Counted from the stretch's first letter, positions 44,369-54,260 are shown. The stretch is 64,000 bases of DNA from Serratia symbiotica (GCF_000821185.2 NZ_CP050855.1:2418001-2482000), one strand, 5' to 3'. Translations and numbers: made by a program. The notes: generated by a model from the letters alone, not told the origin.

Positions 44369-45589
44369 ATGAGCAGAACTAACTATATACTCATGTTCGT
44401 TATGCTAATATCTTGTGTTAGCATGTTTTCGTTTTTCCCTTTCCTTGTCACTATCCTGACAGGGCATTATGCCTTTACTGCTGCTGATGTGGGCATCATG
44501 ATGTCAGTGGGTATTATTGCTGGCAATTTATCCTCTGTCATTGTTTGCATGTTTTTGTCTGAAAAGGTGTATAAACCTGTATTTACGCTGGCACTGATGG
44601 TGTTCTCTTTGGCCGCTTTTGGTTTTTACTTCGTCAGCAATATCTCCAGCACGGTTTATCAGTATGTCCTTCTTTTGTGTTGTGTTGTACTTTATCGGTT
44701 TTCTGTGGGCGTCTATTATAATATCTCGCGCGCGTATCAAATTTACTCGCTCGATAAAGAACACGAGAAGTTAAGATTATTTTCTAATATAAAATTTGTT
44801 AATAGTATCGGTGGCGGGCTCGGACCAGTTATTGGACAAGCCCTCATCAATTACGGGGGGTATGGCGCTCTATCAGTTTTTTGCGCGATCACTTTTTTGT
44901 TCGCAGCCATATTGGTTTTTCTGTTTGTTCCCGGTGTAAAGAAGTCTCAGCCGGCACAGTTTGTAAATGTGTTTCAAGGCATTATTCAGATTATTCGCGA
45001 CAAAGCTTTTGTACTGCTTTCTTTGGGGGCGCTTTTTCATTATATCTTCGAAGCGCAGATATACACATTCATTACGTTAAAAATAAAAGAGAATGATATT
45101 CAGGATGGTGTTGCCTATATTTTTACATTGAACTCGATTTTCCTAATTGTTTTTTCTTTTTTTGGCGGGAGAGTGATAAGGAAGATTGACAAACTTCCAA
45201 AAATATCCATTTTGGCCTTTGGTAGCTTCTGTTCATGCCTATCATTGATTTCAACGCCCCTGGTATCTGGCTATTTTGGATTGGCTTTTGTAGTTTTTAT
45301 TTTCTCTCTCGGTGAATATCTGGTACCACAATTGGCTGTGGATTTAATTACCGATACACCAGAAAATACGTTACAGAGAATAACATTGTTCAATTTTATG
45401 ACGAGTGCAATCGGCCTGGGTATAGGGTTCATATTCGGTTCTTATTTGTCCACAGTTGGCAACCTTTCCGTCGTCGCTATCTCGTGGATTACCATCCTGG
45501 TGCTGGTATGCCTGCTTTTCTCTCTTGGCCTGAGCGCCAGTCGTGCACAACGCAGTGCGGTGCTGCCTGCCAATGTGTCTGAAAAGTGA
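44369..45589 (+). CDS. MFS transporter, operon gene 6
   Basis: 406 residues from ATG 44369, preceded by AGGAC. There are twelve hydrophobic segments. The N-terminus is MSRTNYILMFVMLISC, and the conserved periplasmic/cytoplasmic loop residues are weak. Its position as last gene of a biosynthetic operon suggests export of the product, though import cannot be excluded. It is followed by a hairpin. Confidence 0.85.
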   Translation: MSRTNYILMFVMLISCVSMFSFFPFLVTILTGHYAFTAADVGIMMSVGIIAGNLSSVIVCMFLSEKVYKPVFTLALMVFSLAAFGFYFVSNISSTVYQYVLLLCCVVLYRFSVGVYYNISRAYQIYSLDKEHEKLRLFSNIKFVNSIGGGLGPVIGQALINYGGYGALSVFCAITFLFAAILVFLFVPGVKKSQPAQFVNVFQGIIQIIRDKAFVLLSLGALFHYIFEAQIYTFITLKIKENDIQDGVAYIFTLNSIFLIVFSFFGGRVIRKIDKLPKISILAFGSFCSCLSLISTPLVSGYFGLAFVVFIFSLGEYLVPQLAVDLITDTPENTLQRITLFNFMTSAIGLGIGFIFGSYLSTVGNLSVVAISWITILVLVCLLFSLGLSASRAQRSAVLPANVSEK

Positions 45590-45612
45590 GGGAAAGTAAA
45601 CATTGGGCGACA

Positions 45613-45645
45613 CCGACCGGGTGATTGCCTTGTCCTGGTCGGTTT
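45613..45645 (+). terminator. Probable terminator of the biosynthetic operon
   Basis: CCGACCGGG (45613-45621) pairs with CCTGGTCGG (45634-45642), with a G-T pair and a 12-base loop. The T tract is only TTT, so it is weaker than a textbook terminator. Confidence 0.5.
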
Positions 45646-45752
45646 ATGCTATGGCCCTGAGTGTTGTTACATACCGGCGTGCTGGTACTGATGTTTAACG
45701 TTATTTTCCCACCACTGGGCTGCGTTCCTCATTCAGCTGTATTTGCACCGGC

Positions 45753-45872
45753 ATGCCCTCTTCCCGCCTCGACAAATACCGCTGGTCTCCGCAGAAAACG
45801 CTGTGGCAATGCTGGCGTAAAGAGCGAAAGTCGCGGCACAAGCAACGACTGGCCGAGAGGAATAATGCATGA
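45753..45872 (+). CDS. Small basic hypothetical protein
   Basis: 39 residues, very rich in Arg, Lys and Trp (LDKYRWSPQKTLWQCWRKER). Its stop overlaps a downstream ATG by 4 bases (ATGA). It lies at the start of a plasmid-like stretch. No ribosome site is strong and no function is recognised. It could be spurious. Confidence 0.35.
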   Translation: MPSSRLDKYRWSPQKTLWQCWRKERKSRHKQRLAERNNA

Positions 45873-45970
45873 GCGGTTTAGTGGTTCCGGAGTTCTCCCC
45901 GGCGATGCCTGCGCAGTCGCCGGTATCGGGATTTCTCATTTATAAAACCACACAGAAAGGTACAGGTGTT

Positions 45971-46762
45971 ATGGGAAGCATGAAAGACCTGATGCTGGAT
46001 ATTGAAGCTGAACGATTTGATGAATGGTTTGCGGAAAATTACCCGGATGTTATCCCCGACTCTGAAGAATGGGAGCAGGAGGCGCTTGCCGATCAGGCTC
46101 AGTGGGATCATGAACACGAGCTGTTTGTGGCTTCCCTGAACAATGTTCGTCAGCGTTACCTGCACGCAAATCAGGAGCTGAAGAAGTTATATGCCCTACT
46201 CGATAAAGAACAGCCTGAACTGGTGTACAGGATGTCTTTCGTCCATGCTGTGACGGTCATGGAGGCGTATCTGATGTACTGCGCCAGGGCCCTGCTGGAA
46301 CATGACTAGCCCCTTAAACGCTTCAGGGATGCGTATTACATGAAGTCCAAACGAATCAAAAATCCGGAAAAACATGCTGCCCGTGACATGGGTCTGTCTC
46401 TGTTCCGCCCTGCGGCGCAGAATGTTGTTTCCCGAATGACATTTCATAACGTTGAAACCATTGAGCGCTATTTCGGCGCCGTGCTGCACATCCCACCCGT
46501 CTGGCCGGTTAAGCCGCTGGGCATCATCGCAGAGTGGCGAAACGACCTGGTGCACCGTAACGGCGTGGATGAACATGATGTGCCAAGAGCGATATCCGCG
46601 CAGCAGCCACAGAATTCCCTGCAGAGAGTATCTGACCTTATAGAGGCGGCACACCAGTCCCTGCGCCTGGAAGTGGGCTATTTCGGTAACTTGCGTAATG
46701 AGGAAAACTGGGAAATTATAGCGTCAGCACTGAACATACCTCCAGCCGGAGAGGCCTCCTGA
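45971..46762 (+). pseudogene. HEPN-domain-like protein interrupted by an in-frame amber codon
   Basis: One frame of about 263 codons beginning MGSMKDLMLDIEAERFDEWF is interrupted by TAG at 46307-46309. Reading continues in the same frame (PLKRFRDAYYMKSKR) to 46762. The second half contains AEWRNDLVHRNG, an RxxxxH motif typical of HEPN RNases and related domains. A longer start at 45869 is possible. Its stop overlaps the next start (TGATG), as in an operon. Probably a plasmid gene inactivated by a nonsense mutation. Confidence 0.6.
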
Positions 46763-47469
46763 TGACCGGGCTTGTTACCCTGGGGCAGCCAGGAACTGCA
46801 ACTCAGTTGCCTGTGTCCATCGACTACCCGGCTGCGCTGGCGCTGTGCCAGATGGCACTGGTACAGGACGAACTGCCGAAGAGCGCCCTGCTCCACTATG
46901 TGCCGGATCTGCACTGCAAGATGTTGCTGGCTACGTTGTGGAATACCGGCGACCGGATTAACGAAGCGCTGGCGCTGACAAGGGGGATTTTTCGTTGGCA
47001 CCGCCCTACCCGTTCGCGCAGTTGGCCACGCTCAAGCTGCGGGCAGAAGAAGGCCGCGCGAACCGCAGGCTGGCAGCTCGGCACACCGCCTGGTGCCGAA
47101 GTCTGATCCGCAGTACGTCGCGCAATTGCAGACCATGGTGGCCACGCTGAAAATTCCACTGGAACGCCGGGATCCCAAAAACGGTCGCATGGAGAAAGTA
47201 CGCCTGTGGACAATCACTGACAGAACGGCAGCGCAGGATGGTGTGACGTTCTCGGTCCCCATCACCCCGCACACTTTCCGACACAGCTACGCGATGCATA
47301 TGCTGTATGCCGGTATTCCACTCAAGGAGCTGCAAGCGTTGATGGGGCACAAGTCGATCAGCTCGACTGAGGTCTATACGAAGGTGTTTGCGCTGGATGT
47401 GGCTGCGCGGCATCGGTGCAGTTCTCGATGCCGGAAGCGGAGGCGGTGATGATGCTTAAAGGTCGGTAG
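46762..47469 (+). pseudogene. resD: F-plasmid-type resolvase ResD, frameshifted and internally deleted
   Basis: Pieces match the F-plasmid D protein (a tyrosine recombinase) across frames: GTATQLPVSIDYPAALALCQ, ALLHYVPDLHCKMLLATLWN, then VAQLQTMVATLKIPLERR, and finally VTPHTFRHSYAMHMLYAG-like and LMGHKSISSTEVYTKVFALD in another frame. The last part has the HxxR and the nucleophile Tyr (EVYTKV). At least three frame changes and two deletions are present, so it is not functional. It marks integrated plasmid DNA. Confidence 0.8.
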
Positions 47470-47495
47470 TGAATGGCCGATAGGTAAAAACAGGC

Positions 47496-47524
47496 AGGCC
47501 GGTCAAGTGACCGGCCTTTTGTCT
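47496..47524 (+). terminator. Terminator after the resD remnant
   Basis: AGGCCGGTCA and TGACCGGCCT form a strong stem followed by TTTTGT. Well placed to terminate the plasmid-derived operon. Confidence 0.8.
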
Positions 47525-47564
47525 CCCTGGTGTTTCCTAGCGTATTGCATGGTTGGTGTCTCTG

Positions 47565-47611
47565 ATGTTTAGCAACTCTAAACAAGTCTGATGTTAAGTA
47601 ATGCTAAACAT
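47565..47611 (+). promoter_or_regulatory. Paired operator-like repeats upstream of the XRE regulator
   Basis: Two 17-base near-palindromes, GTTTAGCAACTCTAAAC (47567-47583) and GTTAAGTAATGCTAAAC (47593-47609), are spaced 26 bases apart, each preceded by CTGAT. Such tandem dyads before an HTH gene are typical autoregulatory operators. Confidence 0.6.
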
Positions 47612-47640
47612 GTTGTCAATCCTTTCTATGACGGCAGACC

Positions 47641-47889
47641 ATGGTTCCCCAACGACTGAAAAGTGCCCGCCTTCAGGCTGGGCTTACACAAGAGAAACTG
47701 GGTGTACTGGCGGGTATTGATGAAGCCACTGCCCGTTCGCGGGTCTCCCAATACGAGAGTGGTACCTACACCCCGTCCTTTACGACTATGTGCGCACTGG
47801 CACGTGTACTTAACGTCCCTGAGTGTTATTTCTATGTGCTGGACGAGGGGTTTGCGGAGAAAGTTTTATTGCTTCACGTTAAAAACTGA
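47641..47889 (+). CDS. XRE-family helix-turn-helix regulator
   Basis: 82 residues, almost entirely one HTH_3 domain. LKSARLQAGLTQEKLGVLAGI is followed by RSRVSQYESGTYTPS and LARVLNVPECYFY. Such short proteins are phage or plasmid repressors or antitoxins. Two dyad operators lie upstream, suggesting autoregulation. No partner gene follows; the next sequence is an IS remnant. Confidence 0.85.
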   Translation: MVPQRLKSARLQAGLTQEKLGVLAGIDEATARSRVSQYESGTYTPSFTTMCALARVLNVPECYFYVLDEGFAEKVLLLHVKN

Positions 47890-48042
47890 ATTGTTTTTTA
47901 GATGTTTTGGTAATCCCGGCATTATACACTTGTCACATAATTCCTTTAAAATAATTTTGTTATCTGTATTTCTCTGTAAGGTTACTAACTCATTTTTTAT
48001 CATAGTACTTTTATGTTTTCACTCAAAGTTCGGTTACAAGTA

Positions 48043-48489
48043 AAAATCCACCTCTTGAAGAGGTGGATTTAAATGGGGCCCCCTAAAAGGGGGGCTTGTC
48101 CGTTTTAGTCCTGTAATAACGCCATTTGCTGTTCGTATTCTTGGTCTTTCTTATCCTGATGCCTCACGTAACGCCTGATAATTTCTTCGTTCACTCCAAA
48201 CTGTGTCTGCAAAGTATCCCCTCGCCCAAAAATGATTACCCCAGAGCTTCTTTCGTATATGCGGGAACTTGTTGTAGAGACGAATAGCAGTGCGCCCTTT
48301 CAGGACGCCCATCAGCGTTGAGATTGAGAGTTTAGGTGGGATCATCACGACAAGATGAACATGGTCTGGTTGAACATTCAGTTCCAGTACCTCGCAATCT
48401 TTCATATTGCAAAGTATATAAACTGAGCGGTAAAGCTCTTTACCTACCGCCCCAGTTAAAATCTTGTAGCGATACTTGGGCGTCCACAC
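48043..48489 (-). pseudogene. tnpA: IS200/IS605-type element remnant with broken tnpA
   Basis: The minus strand encodes most of an IS200 HUH transposase: LNVQPDHVHLVVMIPPKLS holds the HxH-type motif, with GVLKGRTAIRLYNKF and LWGNHFWARGYF after it. Near 48200 an extra base shifts the frame; the family C-terminus (EEIIRRYVRHQDKK) continues in another frame to a stop at 48105. The 5' end is cut off by the adjoining IS3 copy. A subterminal hairpin (CCACCTCTTGAAGAGGTGG, about 48048) fits an IS200 end. Confidence 0.85.
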
Positions 48490-48497
48490 TGTAGTGG

Positions 48498-49666
<1,169 letters not shown>

Positions 49667-49738
49667 TGAAGCACCTGTAATGTCCTGAGGTGAGCATATC
49701 ACCTCTGTTCAGGTGGCCAAATTCAGTGTGCCACTACA

Positions 49739-50263
49739 AAATACCTGATTACAGGCCTGGCGGATTTTGCGCAGTTTGTCTAAAACACCACGTTTTTCGA
49801 GTTTACGAAGTGAACTGAGAATCTCCAGAGGCTTTATCTCTGCAATTGGGCGCTTACCGATATCCGGGAAGATATCGTTTTCAAACGCTTCCATAATGTC
49901 TTCAGCGTAACCCTTCGACCAGTTAGGGCGTTTATACTCATGCCACTCCAGTGCGATAGCTTTGAAGGTGTTTTCTACCGTCGCTTTGCGAGCTTGTTTC
50001 TCAACCTTTTTCTGTTCACTGGGATCAATAGCGTTAGCGACTTGCCGTTTAGCTTCATCTCTGCGTTGTCTGGCTTCAGATAACGAAATCTCTGGATAGA
50101 TACCTAACGCCAGCATCTTTTGTTTACCGTCAAAGCGGTACTGTAAGCGCCAGTATTTAGATCCATTGGGATGAACCATTAAATGCATTCCTTCGCCATC
50201 GGTAAGCTTGTAAGGCTTATCGGTAGGCTTTGCACTTCTTACCTTTACATCGGTTAATGCCAT
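49739..50263 (-). pseudogene. int: P4-type integrase, N-terminal part truncated by IS3 copy 1
   Basis: The frame begins MALTDVKVRSAKPTDKPYKL, the DUF4102 arm-binding domain, followed by DGEGMHLMVHPNGSKYWRLQ and the SAM-like core-binding domain (EWHEYKRPNWSKGYAEDIM). It stops being integrase at about residue 175, where the IS begins, so the catalytic domain with the R-H-R-Y residues is lost. It lies about 200 bases from the 3' end of tRNA-Arg and points away from it, the usual layout for a tRNA-targeted island. Confidence 0.92.
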
Positions 50264-50458
50264 TTAAGGCCCTCCGTTGCTGGCTGTTGGTACAAGATTT
50301 TATTGAACGGGGATGTACCATCACATATACCAACAGATACTACTTGATGCTGGTAGATGTAGGTAGACTTGCAGAGAATCTCGATGCACTAAAATCAACC
50401 AACCTGCTGAATTTTAGGCATAAAAAAAGACGTCGGTTGACGTCTGTTTACTTCGAAA

Positions 50459-50535
50459 TGGTACGCCCTACAGGATTCGAACCTGTGACCTACGGCTTAG
50501 AAGGCCGTTGCTCTATCCAACTGAGCTAAGGGCGC
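50459..50535 (-). tRNA. argU: tRNA-Arg (anticodon TCT)
   Basis: On the minus strand the cloverleaf begins GCGCCCTTAGCTCAG, has the anticodon loop CTTCTAA (anticodon TCT), a T-arm with GGTTCGAATCC, and an encoded CCA at 50459-50461. It closely matches E. coli argU, which likewise lies near folD and is a prophage attachment site. The acceptor starts with a G-T pair. Confidence 0.95.
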
Positions 50536-50693
50536 GCTGGGTGGCGGGGTTGGATTATACGGTCAGCGTTTATTGAGTCAATTCCTTTTCATAGCGTTAC
50601 GGCTGCAACCGTGCATTATGCTGGTTTTGCGCTATCGGTCAATGCGTGGGTAGGTAAACGCGGTCATCCAGCTTGGATGATAACTAAGGGCCG

Positions 50694-50827
50694 ATCCCAT
50701 TAGGCTATTTTATTTGCCATTTTGTACCTGGGCAGTGCTCACCCTCATCACGTGCTCCCTGTACGCGCCGGTTGTTGCCCACTGTCCCTGTCCAAACTGG
50801 CTGCTGCAATATACGCCTACTGGGATA
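50694..50827. repeat. MITE-like repeat, second copy (134 bp)
   Basis: The terminal inverted repeats ATCCCATTAGGC and GCCTACTGGGAT enclose a non-coding core very similar to 34099-34241 (shared TGGGCAGTGCTCACCCTC). No flanking target duplication is obvious. It lies between tRNA-Arg and folD. Confidence 0.8.
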
Positions 50828-50993
50828 GGCTCTAAACTTGCCCAGTAGATGATAGATAAAGGCAGAGAAGATCATACCGTTGATATAAAAAAGCGTAAAT
50901 CATGACGAGGATAATTCAGCGCCTGACAGCGCGCTCAGCTTCTGACAAAATAGCGCCATCCCCGCTTTTCTCAAATGATGGATTTTCTCACTG

Positions 50994-51860
50994 ATGGCAG
51001 CAAAGATTATTGATGGTAAAACGATTGCGCAGCAAGTTAGAAACGAAGTGGCTGAGCAAGTTAGACAACGTCTGGTGGCCGGTAAACGCGCCCCAGGTCT
51101 GGCGGTGGTGTTAGTCGGCGATAACCCAGCCTCACAGATTTACGTTGCCAGCAAGCGCCGCGCCTGCGATGAAGTGGGCTTTCTTTCCCGCTCCTACGAT
51201 CTGCCCGCCACTACCAGTGAGGCTGAACTACTGACGTTGATCGACCAATTGAACGCCGATTCGGCAATCGACGGCATTCTGGTGCAACTGCCGCTGCCCG
51301 TCGGTATCGATAACGTCAAGGTGCTAGAGCGCATACATCCCGATAAAGACATTGATGGCTTCCATCCGTACAATGTTGGCCGTCTGTGCCAGCGTGCGCC
51401 TACACTGCGCCCTTGTACCCCACGGGGTATCGTCACCCTGCTGGAACGTTATAACATTGATACTTATGGCCTGAATGCCGTGGTGGTCGGTGCCTCCAAC
51501 ATCGTCGGCCGTCCGATGAGCATGGAGTTGCTGCTGGCTGGTTGCACCACCACCATCACCCACCGCTTCACCAAGAATTTGCGTCATCATGTTGAAAATG
51601 CCGATCTGCTGGTGGTAGCGGTCGGCAAACCGGGTTTTATTCCGGGGAACTGGATCAAACCGGGTGCCATTGTGGTCGATGTTGGCATCAATCGTCTGGA
51701 AAGTGGCAAAGTGGTCGGTGATGTGGATTTCGACGTCGCCAGCGAACGCGCTGCTTATATTACGCCAGTGCCGGGTGGCGTTGGCCCGATGACCGTTGCC
51801 ACACTGCTCCAAAATACCTTGCAAGCCTGCGAGGTCTATCACGATGTTCAACCTAAGTAA
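50994..51860 (+). CDS. folD: Bifunctional methylenetetrahydrofolate dehydrogenase/cyclohydrolase
   Basis: Interconverts methylene-, methenyl- and formyl-tetrahydrofolate, supplying one-carbon units. It is 288 residues, the E. coli length. The catalytic Lys is in [13 protein letters not shown] (about 54-60), followed by the [10 protein letters not shown] loop, the Rossmann patch [12 protein letters not shown] and the C-terminal [13 protein letters not shown]. The gene is intact. It is convergent with cysS, as in E. coli, but now 10.5 kb away. Confidence 0.98.
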   Translation: MAAKIIDGKTIAQQVRNEVAEQVRQRLVAGKRAPGLAVVLVGDNPASQIYVASKRRACDEVGFLSRSYDLPATTSEAELLTLIDQLNADSAIDGILVQLPLPVGIDNVKVLERIHPDKDIDGFHPYNVGRLCQRAPTLRPCTPRGIVTLLERYNIDTYGLNAVVVGASNIVGRPMSMELLLAGCTTTITHRFTKNLRHHVENADLLVVAVGKPGFIPGNWIKPGAIVVDVGINRLESGKVVGDVDFDVASERAAYITPVPGGVGPMTVATLLQNTLQACEVYHDVQPK

Positions 51861-51896
51861 GGCAATATGGAAATTTTTAACCTGGATAACCACCCC

Positions 51897-52713
51897 GGCA
51901 CTGTTGCAAAAATCTGGAGGTAATAAACTCATCTCTCCCCTTAGCTGAAGGAGCAGCACATGAACCTATTCAAAAGCCGGCATTTTCAGCGTGACATCAT
52001 CCTGTGGACGGTACGCTGGTACTGCAAATACGGAATCAGCTACCGTGAGCTGCAGGAGATGCTGGCCGAGTGTGGTGTCAGTGTTGACCATTCCACGATT
52101 TATCGCTGGGTTCAGCGCTAAATCGTGGAATGGAAAAACGCCTGCGCGGGTACTGGTGTAATCCTTCCGATCTTTGCCCGTGGCATATTGATGAAACGTA
52201 CGTGAAGGTCGATGGCCGCTGGGCTTATCTGTATCGCGCCGTTGACAGCAGAGGGCGTACCGTCGATTTTTATCTTTCCTCCCACCATAACAGTAAAGCC
52301 GCATACCGGTTTCTGGGTAAAATCCTCAACAATGTGAAGAAGTGGCAGATCCCGCGATTTATCAACACAGACAACGCTCCCACCTATGGCCGTGCGCTTG
52401 CTCTGCTCAAACGCGAAGGTCGATGCCCGCCTGACGTTGAACACCGGCAAATTAAGTACCGGAATAACGTCATTGAATGCGATCATGGCAAGCTGAAAAG
52501 GATAATCGGTGCCACGCTGGGATTTAAAACCATGAAGACGGCTTACGCCACAATTAAAGGTATTGAGGTGATGCGTGCACTGCGCAAAGGCCAGGCCTCA
52601 CCGTTTTATTATGGTGCCCCCCTGGGCGATAGGCATCTGGTAAGCCGAGTCTTTGAAATGTAGGGCCTTTCAATAAGACAAAAGGCACCTATCGTGAACT
52701 TTGCAACAGTGCC
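51897..52713 (+). mobile_element. IS6-family (IS26-like) element with broken transposase (817 bp)
   Basis: Perfect 14-bp terminal inverted repeats GGCACTGTTGCAAA are at 51897-51910 and, inverted, 52700-52713. The size is like IS26 (820 bp). The flanking octamers differ (ACCACCCC and AAATTTAA), so no target duplication remains, which suggests recombination with another copy. A 3' remnant of the same family lies at 62246. Confidence 0.93.
51961..52663 (+). pseudogene. IS6-family transposase, frameshifted
   Basis: The first 53 codons (MNLFKSRHFQRDIILWTVRWY) match IS26 TnpA up to the HTH STIYRWVQR, where TAA interrupts. From 52130 another frame continues as TnpA: WHIDETYVKVDGRWAYLYRA (first Asp), FINTDNAPTYGRALA (second Asp) and a late NVIECDHGKLKR (Glu). 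The break coincides with a local inverted copy of the preceding bases (see findings). Inactive as read. Confidence 0.9.
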
Positions 52714-52748
52714 AAATTTAACATAAACAAAAAAGTTTATAAATCGCG

Positions 52749-52777
52749 TTGACAATATAATCAAAAATGTTTATATT
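52749..52777 (+). promoter_or_regulatory. Promoter of hicAB
   Basis: TTGACA (52749-52754), 17 bases, TATATT (52772-52777): a near-consensus sigma-70 promoter 32 bases before hicA. Repeats of ATAAAC and GTTTAT around it may serve as operator for HicB. Confidence 0.75.
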
Positions 52778-52808
52778 GGTTCTATCTTAAAGCAGACAGG
52801 AGGAGGAA

Positions 52809-52985
52809 GTGAAGCAAAGCGAGTTCAGGCGTTGGCTTGCGGCTCAGGGGGCAGAATTTAAAGACGGTACTAACCATCTAAAAATTATACTCAACAGCAA
52901 GCAAACGGTAATGCCGAGGCATCCGGGGAAAGAAATACCGGAACCGCTCAGGAAAGCAATCCTCAAGCAACTCGGCATCACATAA
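52809..52985 (+). CDS. hicA: HicA toxin (mRNA interferase)
   Basis: 58 residues, the E. coli length. The GTG start at 52809 follows AGGAGG closely (2 bases), so initiation may be weak. The sequence VKQSEFRRWLAAQG, the conserved His in DGTNHLKI (His23) and TVMPRHPGKEI are family hallmarks. The double-stranded-RNA-binding-like fold cleaves mRNA. hicB follows 50 bases later. Intact. Confidence 0.92.
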   Translation: MKQSEFRRWLAAQGAEFKDGTNHLKIILNSKQTVMPRHPGKEIPEPLRKAILKQLGIT

Positions 52986-53035
52986 TAAACCAACCCTCCG
53001 GGGCTGGTCACTCGCGAAGGTTCACTTAGTCAAAT

Positions 53036-53443
53036 ATGCGATATCCCGTAAAATTTGAGCATGACGAAACCGGGTGGTGTGTATCTTTCCCGGATATCCC
53101 GGAAGCACTAACGGGCGGAGATACCAGGGAGGAAGCGATAGAAATGGCGCAAGACGCCCTGGTAACGGCGTTTGATTTTTACTTTGAAGATCGGCGCCCT
53201 GTACCGATGCCAAGCGCTAACGGCGAAGAGTTTATCGATGTGCCGGCCAGTGTGGCGGCCAAGGTGCTGCTGCTTAATGCCATGATTGCCACCGGCACAA
53301 CACCGGCGCAACTGGCCCGCCGCCTGGGTACACGACCGCAGGAAGTTAACCGCATCGTTACCCTAAACCATGCGACCAAAATCGATACGATCGAGGCCGC
53401 GCTTAAGGCGCTGGGCAAGCGGCTAGAAATAACAGTTCTGTAA
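53036..53443 (+). CDS. hicB: HicB antitoxin
   Basis: 135 residues. The N-terminal partial RNase H-like domain begins MRYPVKFEHDETGWCVSFPD and has IPEALTGGDTREEAIEMAQD. A C-terminal helix-turn-helix (TTPAQLARRLGTRPQEVNRI) follows, as in E. coli HicB. It should neutralise HicA and repress the upstream promoter. A terminator lies just after. It is an intact module inside otherwise decayed prophage DNA. Confidence 0.93.
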   Translation: MRYPVKFEHDETGWCVSFPDIPEALTGGDTREEAIEMAQDALVTAFDFYFEDRRPVPMPSANGEEFIDVPASVAAKVLLLNAMIATGTTPAQLARRLGTRPQEVNRIVTLNHATKIDTIEAALKALGKRLEITVL

Positions 53444-53460
53444 TCATTATCAACCTATCT

Positions 53461-53487
53461 AAAGGCTCACTTCGGTGGGCCTTTTTA
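53461..53487 (+). terminator. Terminator after hicAB
   Basis: AAAGGCTCAC / GTGGGCCTTT stem with a TTCG tetraloop followed by TTATTTT. Confidence 0.85.
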
Positions 53488-53520
53488 TTTTAACGGAGCC
53501 ACCCATGCGGGAGGTGGAGA

Positions 53521-53848
53521 ATGAAAATGCACAATAACCCTTACTCCTGGACAGACCTTTTCGAACTTTTACAGGGCTGGTGGCGGGGAGAGACCCCAAT
53601 GGGTGCGGTTCTCATGGCGATAATCATGGCAACCCTGCGCATTGCCTACACGGGTGGTGGCTGGGAAGATGATTTTAGAGGGATTACTATGTGGTGCGCT
53701 GACGCTAACTTTTGCCTCTTCGCTGGAATATCTGGAATGGCCTAAATCCATTTCAATTGCGATAGGTGGTGGCATTGGTTTTATCGGCGTGGATGCTTTC
53801 CGCACAATCACCCTGCGTTTTATTGGTAATCATTTGGGGGGGCAATGA
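53521..53848 (+). pseudogene. Phage holin, frameshifted
   Basis: The first frame (53521 on) starts MKMHNNPYSW and reads into MGAVLMAIIMATLRIAYTGGGW. The second frame continues as KMILEGLLCGALTLTFAS and ends ISIAIGGGIGFIGVDAFRTI to 53848. Together they form a lambda-type class holin (Phage_holin_3-like) with three membrane segments. The switch falls near 53665-53680, consistent with loss of one or more bases. A ribosome site GGGAGG precedes the start. Confidence 0.75.
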
Positions 53849-54258
53849 CAACAAGTAGAGGCATTCGCAACAACAATCCCGGAAATATCCGCTGGGGTGA
53901 TGAGTGGCAAGGTTTAGTATCAAAGCCTGATCGAACTGATAAATTATTCTGCCAGTTTACTACTCCGGAATACGGTATCCGCGCGATGATAATTATCCTG
54001 CGTAATTACCAGCGTAAACACGGTATCAACACTATCAGCGGCATTATCCACCGTTGGGCACCGACTAGCGAGAACGACACGCAGGCTTATATCGACAGCG
54101 TATCGCAGGAGGTTGGTGTTGCTCCTGATCAGCGCATTGATATCAGCGACAGCCGTATCTTGATGAAGTTGCTACAGGCGATTATCAGGCATGAAAATGG
54201 TAGCCAGCCTTACAGCTTTGATGTATTTATTAAGGCCATCGACCTTGCGAGGTGCTAG
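53845..54258 (+). CDS. Phage virion/lysis protein in endolysin position
   Basis: 137 residues beginning MTTSRGIRNNNPGNIRWGDEW. Closely similar proteins are common in enteric prophages, often labelled structural protein. The position between holin and Rz, with a 4-base overlap of the holin stop, suggests a role in peptidoglycan penetration or lysis. I see no certain catalytic motif. The frame is intact. Confidence 0.75.
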   Translation: MTTSRGIRNNNPGNIRWGDEWQGLVSKPDRTDKLFCQFTTPEYGIRAMIIILRNYQRKHGINTISGIIHRWAPTSENDTQAYIDSVSQEVGVAPDQRIDISDSRILMKLLQAIIRHENGSQPYSFDVFIKAIDLARC

Positions 54259-54260
54259 CT

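Noticed and set aside
50459..50480. Duplicated attachment site from the tRNA-Arg 3' end elsewhere in the window
   Set aside because: I looked for the T-arm bases (GATTCGAACC) near the island's left edge and at the prophage ends and found no second copy.
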